Shown: positions 11,461-23,800 of the stretch, one piece after another
How positions within the stretch are numbered: position 1 is the first letter of the stretch
Layout of the letters: each line of letters opens with the position of its first letter
Assembly: GCA_013399875.1 (NCBI GenBank)
Contig: VXAZ01003832.1
Span: 1,788,906-1,852,905 of the forward strand
Reading direction: 5' to 3'
Length of the DNA stretch: 64,000 bases
Source: Gymnorhina tibicen
Taxonomy: Eukaryota > Chordata > Aves > Passeriformes > Artamidae
Notes under the pieces: model-generated
Told to the model about the DNA's origin: nothing
The model's database searches: none
Seen by the model: the letters and a program-made list of their open reading frames with translations, nothing else
Program-made: the position numbers and the translations under genes

Positions 11461-14400
11461 CTACAGAAAAGAAAAAAGTCCCAATCAGTAGTAATAAAGT
11501 TAATAACTCCAGTTTTATCCTATTGGCTTTCATATTTCTTTTGAAAATGAAATAACGTAGATAATTCTGGTTTTAAGAACTTTTGATAAGAAAAGTAAGA
11601 TTTTCCTTTTTATGCTGACATACAGTATTTTGATCATTAATACATTAGTGAATATTTTATCAAAGGATATTTTGGAGTTCTTCAGGATGAGAATCTCCTA
11701 ATGCAGATTCCATTAAAATGCTCAGTACCGAGACAAGGTCTTTTTAATGCAGATCAAAAGAACAAAGATTCATAAAAAGGTGAAGCTAAAGAATACAGAA
11801 CAGCTCAGTATGCATGCAGTATGCACAAGTGAAGCTTTCTATTTGAATTCTATCTATCTTCTCCTTACCTCAGCCTTTGGCCCTTTCCAAAGGACAGCTG
11901 AATTTGTTTATAACTACTGAAATACGGAATTCATACCTACTCAATCCCCAGGTTCCCTTTATTAATCAAACAAAAGACAATTTAACAGACTCCCATTCAT
12001 ACTTTCCCCCTCCTTCATATCAAATCCTCCCTTTCTTGGTCTTAATAAACAAAATACATTTTCAGTTTTGAGAAAAGACTGGTATTACCCAATTTGGTAT
12101 TACCAAAATTGAAAACTGAACACATTTCCCATCATGGTCTTTGTACATACCAACTGCATATGGAATTGCTTGATCATCTCCAATTGCAAATTCACAATAT
12201 CTCGATGGCATGCTTCTCTGGGGGAAGAATTGCAAAAGGACAATGCTTAGACTTACTCAGGAAGCAGTCTCTCTCCAACCCTCAGCACCCAAAATTTCAC
12301 AATTCCTGACCTTCACTCCCAGCAAGAGTCTAGAAACACTTAGACCATGAAACATAATCGTCTACAGCATATTTTAAGAACACTTTTTTTATTACACTGA
12401 TTTTCATACGTAGCATTTTTTTCAGCATATAAAAAGATGTAGAACCTTTTCAGTTTAGAAACATAAACATATATGGCTATATCAAGATTCTTTTTTCACT
12501 TGAAAGCTATAAGCTCCTTTCATTTTTACCATTCAAGGATGATTTTCAATCCCTTGATCACAAGCACCATGGAGAAAGATATTTATCTGTACCTGGAGAT
12601 ACACTTTTTCAGTACATGACTTTCAGCACCTTTTTTGTAAAAGGGCCCAAAACATCAACTGTGATAAATGATACATTATCCTCAAACCCATAGAATAATC
12701 CAGGTTAATCTGTGAAGTGGACACAAACTCATTAATTCATGGACAACCATACCACACTACAAAAACCATGCTTGAAAATAGCCTCTGAACATGAGACCAA
12801 TACAACAGTTCCAGATGCTGAGGAAGAACAAGGAGAACAGCTCACAGAAAAGCAGGCAAGCTCACAAGTTCTTCCTGAAGAGTGCAGCACAATGCAGTTG
12901 TCTGGGACTGAGTACTAGCTATGGGTACCACTGGCCTGACAAAGTAAGATGTTTAAGTGGAGGCACAGAGACCTTACTTCATTTTCCTTTCCTCAAACAT
13001 ACAGCAAACACAAAGGGAATCTTCACTTTCTCTTCCCACAGATTATTGCGCTACAGAACTCCTACCGGGGCAATCTTCTTTGAATGTATCAAGTACAGAT
13101 GCCAGCAAGCATCTTACAAATCCAAAGATGTAGGTTATCTCCCAAAGAGCGGGAGATAAAGAAACAAACATCTTTTTGGAACTAAATGAATTATATATTA
13201 TTCCTAGTCCTTTCCTAAAGGTCCATGGTTTTTTCCCCCATAACTTGAAGAGGAATAAATTTCAGGCGAGGAAGAAAAAAAATCCTTTCTTTAGATTCCA
13301 GCAGCTGAAAGGTATTCAGACCAATGAGAAGCTTACAATAGTTCCCTTCCCTCTTACTGATCCCAGTACTAACAATCTTTTATGATCAGTTTAAATGTAT
13401 CTGCAACTTACAACTGGGAAAAGGGCCAGCAGAGCTTTCCAGCCGCTCCAGAAAGTATAGGTCAGAGGAAAAAAACAATATTTAAGGCTCCAGATCTCAG
13501 GTACTGGAAGTAAAAGACTGGCAAGCATAACTTCTAACTCTGGGATGACTGAACACAGACTTTAAAGAAAACACATCCGCAATACATAGACTGCATTTTA
13601 AGTCACATCAGTTACAGGTTTTCATCAGATGTGTGTTTATTGCCAAAAAATCCCAGGGGAGTTTTACTATACTATATTTATGTAAAGACATTAAATAACA
13701 TTCAATTTATTTTTTCTGTTGGCAGATGCAGAACAGCCATAGTACACAGACCTACTAAGCTAGTTTTGCGTTGCTTTTTGTCATCAAGACAGCAGCATTT
13801 CCCCCACCCAGCAATTCTTCTCCTCTACATCACCTCCATTCAACCTACTTCATCTTAAACGTGGGTTGGGAATGATTCCCTAGATATGATTCTCTTAACT
13901 TCTTCACCTTCTTCAAACTCCACTCTAAATAAAACCGTGTTGACTTCTTTCAAGACAACTGGAATGTTGGTTGGATCCACAAAGAAATCTGACACCAACC
14001 ATTGACATTATTTCAATGCAAAGCTTCACCAGCAGAAACATACACACGCTGTTTTTACCTTACACATGCCAAGCTAACAACAATCAAAGCCAAGACAAGT
14101 CACCTGGCTAAGTCAAATTCTCCTTAGTGCCAATCTGAAGTTTCTCCTGCTGGGATAGGGAGACGAGCAACAAGGGAAAGAAAACAGCGCAAGGCTTCAG
14201 GAAAAGAGTAAGGACCTCGTTATGCAGACTAAATTTACCATCTGAGAAATATTCACTCATTCTGGAAACATTAGCAAAGTCATACACCGACAGCCCTCGG
14301 AGGCATCAGTCTAATTAGTCATCAGAGCTATTAAAAACTTTCATACCTAGATTTTAAAAAATAGGGCTATAAATGGTGTAGTTTTCTAATCTAAAGAGGA

Positions 14401-17400
14401 ATTTATTAGAGCAGATGCTGAAACACCTCATTAAGAAAACATGTCACTGAAAACAACAACACTCTTCATGAATACCAGTACCTGAAATCATCCATTGTTT
14501 CTTGTATCATATTCTGAATGAAGTTTATTTGAATTGATGTCAGAGGTGCATTTGGTCTGCTACTCCCAATGGTTTCTGCTATTTTTTCTGACAACGAACT
14601 TGCAACTCCAGCAGTGACAGGTGATGTTATCTTTGAACCTTTACAATTGAAAATAAAATACTGAGAACCCTCAAGACAAATAAAAACCCCTCATATACTG
14701 CATTACACTGATACTTTTAAAAAAGGAATTATTTATTTAATTAATTTTACCTCAAATATTGCTTGGTAAAAAAAACCAAATCAGATTTAGAATGACTCTT
14801 TTCAGAAGTAACTAGAGACATTCTAGGAGGGCTGGCTCAATTTAAAGAATCAAGATCAGATGTTCTTTTTTAATGTCAAGTCCATTTTATCAGATTTCAC
14901 ATCAGTTTACAATCAACCACACCTGAACTGGGCCAAAATTATCAACTTACTTGTCGAGGTAGTACCATTTACCGGTAGATCATACGCAGGATGGGCCTGA
15001 ATATTCTTCATTAGTTTCTCATTTGCATCAGGAGTGGATGATGGTGGAGAACTAATAGGTTCTATGCTTGATAAGCTTGATTTTGAAACCTGACAACAAA
15101 AATTTTTTTTTTTCTTTCAAAGATGAAATCTACTTGTTACAATTGTCTAACTGCACTTAAAGACTAAGTCTTCCGAAATGCACTTCCAAACATTTTTGCT
15201 TTTAGGAATCTACTCAGAAATACATACTTTTCATTTCCTAGCAAGATATCTGAAAAATTGATTGCTAAAACATTCCAAATTGCCTCAAGTGGGCACACAG
15301 AAGCAAGTGCAAAAGGCAGGGGCCTCTTAATTTTCACACCAAAAATGTTGGTTTTTGACAGTTATACCATTCCTAGCAAACTCAGACTTCTCAAGAGCAA
15401 TACAAAAGTAGCAAAGCTCTGTGCAGAGGCATATCAAAGATATCTCAAGAAAAAGAGGGAGATGGAGAACAGGGAAAGAAGAGGGTGGAATTGATCTAAC
15501 AAACAACAATCAATCATACTGGTGCAACCATCTAGTGATCCTTCTTGATTTCCTAGAAAAATCAAAATACTCCTCAGGCTACCTGTTTTGTTTCACGGAA
15601 ACTTCTGTAATCTGATCTTATTTAAGACAAACATACATTTATCTTCCATTGCTGAAGGCCAATTCACCTAAATCACACAAGGTTTTACAGATTTGTGTTA
15701 ATAGTGTGTGAACAGAGTTGCAAAATAAAATTAGATGGGGCATTATTCAGGGTTTTTTTCTTCAAGCAGTAACATTCTGTCAAGATTCTAAAAAGACCAC
15801 TCATAACAAGAATACCTGCTTTAGGACTTCTTTAGATTCTTGTTTTCCAAGACTTATTTTCTTAGTGTCAGTCTCTGGATGTTCTTCTTCTTCTTTAATT
15901 GGAGATCCCACAAGTGCATGTAGCGGGCTAGACTGTATCCCTTGTGTACTACTGCTCACTGGGTTTCTTTTTACTGGAAAGGCAGTGGTTGGCTGTGGGA
16001 GAAAATCTAAACCCACAAGGTAGGACTGGAAATCCAGGCCTAAAATGAAAAGGGAAAGATGAAACACACAGGTCAATAAACACCCACACCAAATCTACCC
16101 CACAATTAAAATGCCTCCACACTCATACAAAACTGATTAACAAAAGAAGTCACCAAAAAATGCACCTCGCAAAAACGAAATCCTTGAATCCAGCTTATGC
16201 TGCCACCATCCTTATAAAAGTAAGAAAACAAGAAAAGCCTCTGTATATCACTATAAATTGTATAAAGGAAAAAAACTGGTCACTTTAGGACCATACTCTT
16301 GACTTCCTGTTACCGCCTCAGACAATTTCCAGCAAAGTTGTTTCAGTGTCTGTTTTTCCCATTTGTTTGTTTTCAATGGTATGATAAAATCAGCATGTGA
16401 GAACTAGCATAGACCTCCAAAGGCCTATCACTGGCATATGCTTACCATTTCCTTTTCCTTGAGGATCTTCAGTCACTTTATTTGCAATAATATCTACAAA
16501 ATAGCAGAACACAGACAAATAAAGTGTTTATTTGTATCATTGCATAGAGTTCATAATCATAGACAAATTAAAATATTAAGTAGGTACAGCAGTCAATAAG
16601 ACACAAATGACATTTTGTCATGCTACATTGCACACAAACGATGCTTTACAAATTTCAGTATTAGTAACTTACCATCTCTGACTGGAGAAAACACATCTCC
16701 CAAACTACTTCGACCCAAATCATCGAAGTTATTTAATTCAGCACTTTTCCCATGATCGGTTTCTTTAGATGGAATGACATCCAAGCTGGAACTATGGGGA
16801 AAACCTTCAAAGGACAATAACATTCAGTTAGTAATTGACCTTTTCCAAAAATAACATACATTATGGCTGAACAATCTCACACCAAGCAGGACACCTGGGA
16901 AGTCCAGTAAGCACTTTAGAAACATCTGCAGATGCCAGTTAAGAGGGGCAATTTTAACTTCCTCATTTGGGCTGTGAACAAAGGTGACTACAACTAAAAG
17001 CTAAAGAGGAGGGTTGTAAAACTGGAGAACCCACCCATGTTCAGAGAGATCTGTATCATGGATGCAGCAATTTTATGGTGGATCAGGTGAAGTGAAAACT
17101 AGTTACTGCATCTTCTGCTAGTAAGGTAACCACATTCAGATGATAAAAATTTAAATTTGTTCTACAAGAAATATGCTGTACTGGGGCCATTAAGCATTCC
17201 AAGGGAAAGTATGTGAAACATCTTTTTTAAAGCTTTCCTAGTGTTAGTACATTCTCCACTTATTTCTAATATTATAAAATCAATTTATATATTCTAATGT
17301 TAGAAAATCAATTTATATATTCTAATATTAGAAAATAAAATTGGAGTTAAAATTGCAGACAAAAAAAATCCCCAACCAAACTTGTTCCTAGACCTTTCCC

Positions 17401-20400
17401 CATTCTACCCTCAAACCCCATCCCTGACCCAGTCCAGGGGGGAAAAAAAGTTAGCTTTTGTATGCATGGTACTAAGGACAGCTGTCTGAAGAATGAAAGC
17501 ATATCTTAAGTCCAAAAAAATCCCCAGTAATTATTCAAACTACAGTTTTTAGAGAAGTTAATTGAACTACTCAGACAACCACCAAAATAACTTTCATAAT
17601 TTCACAAAATGTTCATAAAACCTTTTAAGTACTTCTCTATGTGGGATTACTTGTTCAAATGATCCAAATCTGACTGTGTGGGTGACTGCAATTAATCATG
17701 TCCAAGTATTTACTTTAAGTGGAACCTGAGTCATGTTTAAAATTTCACATTTAAAGGTATTACTATATTACATTTTCCACTCCTTCAGATGTGTCAATTG
17801 TGACACCAACACAGGATTGCACTTTCTAGTTAAGTAAATACTTGGTATACTGAGTCAAATTAGAAGTGCAGTATCAACCTGTGCCAGAATTTAGAGGATC
17901 TATGTGGAAAAAGTGTAATGTAAAGTTGGGCCAAAACATCTTGTGCACTTTTACCCATTCCCAATAATCTAAATGTAGCTAAAAGTACCTAAACCAGAGA
18001 ACAGTTATTAAATAGGAGTTTATGGAAAGCCAGCTCAAAGTTCATCCAAGTTTCTCATCACATTCTGACCTCATTTATACTTTTGTACCTTAAAACTACC
18101 TGTGACAGAAAGCCTCCATTTTGTTTCAATATGCTATCAGATTACTTTGCTGAATGTCCCTTATTTCTCCAAAGTTAAGTCCCATAAACAGGTTCTAGAA
18201 GAAATTCCAGAGAACAAATAGCGTTTGTGGTATCTCATCCATTCCCATTCTTAACCTTAAACTATCTTCTGGAGTATTCAGAGGTGTTTACTTTTAAAGT
18301 GAACACTCAGATTAAGGAAAGCTGTTTTACTTGGTAAGCCTTTACTTTCTTAAAACATTTATGTTTTATGCCTGGTCCTCTTTAAGGGTAACAGCCATTA
18401 CATCTTCAAATAAAGACAACAAATCGTATATTTTAACCAAAATTTTCCACACCATTCAGTAATGTTGATTAGCAGCACTTCTTGCATACACAGGAAATGT
18501 TCTACTTCACCTCCTACTTCACTGCATACCCAAGGGAGGTCATTAATACTCATCCCCATGGACTGCAGTGGCTTATTGCCTAATTACTGCTACTAAATGT
18601 ATTTCTCCGTATTTTAAAAGGGAGGGGAGAAGTGCTGTTGCATTAAAATGGATTAAGGATTTTTTTCAAGAATCAAACTAGCAGTGTCACTGATTTGATA
18701 TTTTCAGAACTCTTGAATTAAATAAAATTTTAAGAGTACATTTCACACAGCAGCAGAGTTTTGGAATGCTCAGAATTCTTACAAAGAACTTGTTAATTTC
18801 AGAGGCATAGATAGCAAGTACAGTTATACAACTAATCATACTTGCAACTATATTTAACATCTTTCCTACCATGTGATACTGGAATCGTGCCTCTCACAAA
18901 AATACAGTTCAGTTGTCACTTGGGTTTTTGGACTAAGTTGTTTTTTTTTCCTGTGTTTTGCTTGGTTGGTTGGTTTTTTTTGGATGAGGTCTGTTACTCC
19001 TATTTGTTAGCAGAATTACAAACCTTTAGCTCTGCATTCCATGCAGAAATTGCATCAGAAACTATATTATGTACCTAATCTACAAGAAGTCAGAATTTAA
19101 GAGATAGTCCTACAGTACTACCACAATTTTAAGACTTCACATGTCTTAAGCTTATAGTAGGATCCAATTTACCTCCTACAGTCTCATAGCATGTGTTATG
19201 CAGTGGGGAGGGAAAAGAAGGTGCAGATGTGCATGCATATACACACAGTACTTCCTCACAAATGCCCTTCCCTCATTAAATTTTTTATACTGGAATGGTC
19301 AAAACATGAAACATTGCTTCCATCTTCCACATTATGCCAAATACTGTAAGAGTAGGAATACGACATTACCTGTTTTCTCCTGGAAAATCTCTCCTCCCTT
19401 ATTCTCACTGGTCAATGTAAGATGAGAGGAAACTGTTGCTGATGCTTGAGAGGCAATGTTTTTGATGCCAGTATTTTGAATTCCTCCAAGATTACTACCA
19501 GCTTTGACTTCTATTCTTTTGGACACAGGTTTATTTGAAGAACCTGTAAGGTTAGACTGAAGAAAAAATAGAATCAATTAAGAGAAGTTATTATGCCTTC
19601 AGCCAGAAGTAAAAATGTATGCCAATATCCTTTCCTTTTTAAAAACAGTAAAAAAATTCAGTTCAAATTGCAAAGGTTGCCTAGAAGATATGCCTTTATA
19701 AATATTAAAAAAAGGTATCTTAATGTAACTTCAAAGAGCATGGGAAACATCCGTATTATCATACAGCTACTGTGAGGACCTCCACAAGGATAGCAACAGA
19801 ATTTAACAGTGGAGTGACCTTGCATGAGTCAATTTTGATCCCAGGTTTAGACACAGGAGAAATAAGAGATTAAATTATTAGGGACTCCAAATTTTACAGT
19901 AGTTCACCACCAGCAGCAAGTGTGCTAAAGGAGAAGGAAAGTCTCAGAGTGGTAAAGAATCCATTTCAAAGGTTCTCTCAGTGTCCACTAAATGGAAGCA
20001 CAGCGTTTCTGGACACAGTAGAGCCTAATTAAGCCTTGGAAAAACCTCTTAAGTCTTCTCTATTATTTAGTTAACTTATCCATTGTTTATATGTGCCAGC
20101 AAAAGTCCACATATAGGACATACAAAATACCTCAAGGTGAGCAGCCCTGCGTCTTCTCCTTAAGCAGAAGGGCCATTACAGATCTTTCTGCTACTGCCTA
20201 CAAATGAACTTGAGGTGCCACAAACTGATCTGCAAAGGCTGCATATCCACACCAGAAAATCTACAAGACTAAGTTCCACTTCTTTCTACACTAAGGCTAG
20301 GAGTGGGGGGAATTTCACATTAACAATGCCTAAAACGGCAGTTAAGACTAAGCAGTTTCTAATTTCTGTGTTGGTATGATCCAATTTTGTTGGCATCTGT

Positions 20401-20774
20401 AATGCTTAGACAGTGAATGCTAACCTTTTTTTAGAACTTAAACCTATGCTTTGCTTTCATTAATTTGCATATTGAACAATAAAAAAGAAAGCTTTTTTTT
20501 TACCTTGGAAAAAGTGCTACTGAACTGAAGACGTATGCATTTCACACAGCCTTTGTGAGCAATAACTGTTTTCACTGGTGACGTCAGTTGTCTTAAATCA
20601 TACTGCCAGATCTTTCCCCGGGAACATCCTATAGCCAAAGTAGTACCATCAGGCATGAAGTCTACTGTGGTCAGAGGAAAATCAGCTACAATTGTTGTCA
20701 GTAACCTTCAAATATGAGAAAGGACAGGATGAATCTTTTAGAATTCAGAAGTTGGGACTTTTCTACACAGAATA

Positions 20775-20805
<31 letters not shown>

Positions 20806-23800
20806 CATATATATATATATAAACGCTTTCATAATTCAGCTACAGGTCAGTAGCTCAACGTCTCCAGTGCCAAGTAAATTCAGTGAACTATCCTAAGAAA
20901 TAGTGGATTAGGTTTATACCAAGCATTCGTGCTTAACAAGAAAAAAACTACATATGCTCCACAAGACTTCATGGGGACAGGACCACATTGCCTTTTTAAT
21001 AGCAAACACCAACATTATTTACTGGTATCATCATTTGCAGCAACAATCATACTACATACATCCTCTTGCTTTCTGAGCCTATCAACTCTACCCTTCCAAC
21101 AGTTCTGGGAAGAACTTCAGGTCTTAGTTTGCATCCTTCTACTACACCTTTCCAAAATGCAAACAGACTCCTGCTTTTATTCAGCTAGAGTAAAAGCACT
21201 ACTCAGGCTAAAACCGATGTTCCATAAAGCCACTTGCCATCCTGCCCTCTAACTACACAGTGCCATCCTTCCTGCTCTTTCAGCCAATATTCTGCCCTAT
21301 CTCAGCAGCTCTGTGCACCACAGTTACATCTTTTATCTTACCTAGAAAAGCAGGCAAGCTAAGCTCAGGTGGCTGAAGGTCCCCACAGGCTGTACTGCCC
21401 CTCACAAAAGTTAACTGCTCTGCATCAACAAGAAAAGCCCATACAGGAGCACTGGGGAACGTCACTCATAAACTGGACTTCAATTAGTTCCCACATGCCT
21501 TGGGGTTTTTTAATTGTTTGTTAACTTGAAAAGCAAAACAGATTATGGGACAGGTTCTCCAGTAGCAATATGCCAACCACTTCAACCATTCTGAATGGGG
21601 GCTGAATGAAGTAATTCATAATTAGGCATGTTTTTTAGTTTATAAAACCCAAATAAGGAATCTTCTAAAATCAAAAGGTCTTTCATATACTCACTTTTTA
21701 CTTAAAGTGTCATAGAGAATAATTCTTTTATCCAAACCTACAGTTACAAGCAGCAGCTTATTGACTGGAGAAAAGCAGATTTCTGAGGCTGGTGCTTTAT
21801 GAGTATTTTCAAAATTATGATATGGGTTCTGGCTATTTACATCCCAGAGAGTTACATTTCCACTGTCAGAAACAGTGCCCAGCAAGGATTTCTTAAAGGA
21901 TGAATATTTCAAGTGTCGAATAGGCTGTAAAACAGACATAAAAATGAATTTTAATAGCCATATTAAACACAATATTTAATTATTTTCTAAAGACACAAGC
22001 AGATTAGGAATACAAAGTTAAAGTAGTCTACAAAGGCGTCCAACTCTGAAATATAAATAGTAAAACCAGAAAAACTAAGTTTCCATTACAATGTCATTTT
22101 TGGTATCAGGGGTGCAGACTTTCTTTACTATTATGGGGTACCATATGAGCTGATCAGCAAAATGAAGGACAAGAAAAGGAAACTTTAGAAAAGTTTCTCA
22201 ATTTTTCAGCAAATATCAGCCTTCATACAAAAAAACATCACACCTCATCTAAAATTAAAGGAGTGAAAACATACATTATTTCACCAACTTGTCTTCTGCC
22301 AAGAATGCTAAACTTAATTCCCCTTCACTGATTTGAGGTACTTGGCTATAAGCCAATTTGACAAGACACAGACTCAGAGTTAAGGAAGTATGTAGGTCCT
22401 GCAGAACAGACTTCAGCCTGTGGACTAAGACCACAGAAGAGGGTAACATGAGTGGTTTATCACATGCAGCCTTGCTATGGAAGAACCAGGTAATCCAGAA
22501 ACTTTACTTGCCTTTCAGAAAAGATACTTTGTCTCCACCACATTGCTTCAGAGGATGTTTCAGAAGCTCACTGCTCTAATTCTAAATTACAGTACTCAAT
22601 TTTTTGATTAATTTTACTTATGACCCATCTGCACCTATTCACTCCTGTCACCATAATGCCCTTACACAAACTGTTTCCAAACTCCCCAGTGCTGCTTTCC
22701 CCTGTTTTAATGAACAGCAACCTCACCTTCCTTCACGCTTTACTTTCCTATTAAAAAATAAACAAGTGAGAGAGTCCCCCAGGACTGGTTTTTCAGTACC
22801 ATCAGTCTCTTTGCAACTCTCCCAGTAGGAATCTTTCTTGAAATCTTTTATGATCCTCAAAATATTTTGCTACTGCCTTTGCAACAGCAGTAACACTTCA
22901 TCTATTTTATCCTGTAAATACCCACCCCAATATATCCTAGACTGCATTTTCTTTTTTGAGTCTGTTTTGTTCATTGTCATTTTATATTAAGAAATCCAAG
23001 TCCTTCTTTCCCTTGGGAATTTTGAAATCCTACTCTAATAAGAAGAGCCTCAGTTGTCCCCTAAATCTGGTATCTTGATTTCTACTCTGCCACAGTTATT
23101 CCCGTGTCTGTAATTTTAATAATTTTTGGATACTGACACCATCCTCTCTTATGGGCAAATGCCTTCCCACTGGGCTTCACCATAACTCTACTTAGAATCA
23201 CAGAATCGTTACGGTTGGAAAAGATCTCAAAGACCATCAAGTGCAAGCCTTACCCCAGCACTGACATGCTCACCCCTAAACCATGTCCCTAAAAGCCACA
23301 CGCCATGTTTGCTCAACGCTTCAAGGGATGATGGTTCCATAGCTTCCCTGGGCAGCCTGTTCCAATGCCTCACTATCCTTTCAGAGAAGAATTTTGTCCT
23401 AAAATCCAATCTAAACTGGTGCAACTTGAGGCTATTTTCTCTTCTCCTATTACTTGTTACCTGTGAGTAGAGACTAACCACCACCTTGTTAGTAAGTATT
23501 TTTCATGTGGTTGTAGAGAGCAAGAAGGTCCCCACTGTACCTCCTTTTCTCCAGGCTGAACAACCCCATCTCCCTCAGCTGCTCCTCAAAAGACCTGTGC
23601 TCCAGACCCTTCCCCAGTTTTGTTGACCTCCTTCTACTATCATAAGCACTACTGAAACTATTAAACAAGATAGACAACCAAAGAAAATATTTGATTTATC
23701 AATGTAACAAGTTTCTTACCCATCCTCTCTAGTATTTTCTCACAAAGCACTGAATCAAGTACTTTACTCAAGTCCAGTCCAATGAGTGCTCCTATACTTT

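Larger units (their letters stand above)
11461..21694 (-). other. NEDD1: NEDD1 introns, 3' half
   Basis: Introns between coding exons 5 and 14. AT-rich, with no gene or named repeat recognised. They contain the 28-bp tandem repeat at 17,263-17,338, a TTGG-rich patch at about 18,960 and the A-run at 20,778. Confidence 0.6.

Noticed and set aside
23227..23677. Two minus-strand frames of 85 and 62 codons in a NEDD1 intron
   Set aside because: They are fragments of the CR1 polyprotein, not a host gene.
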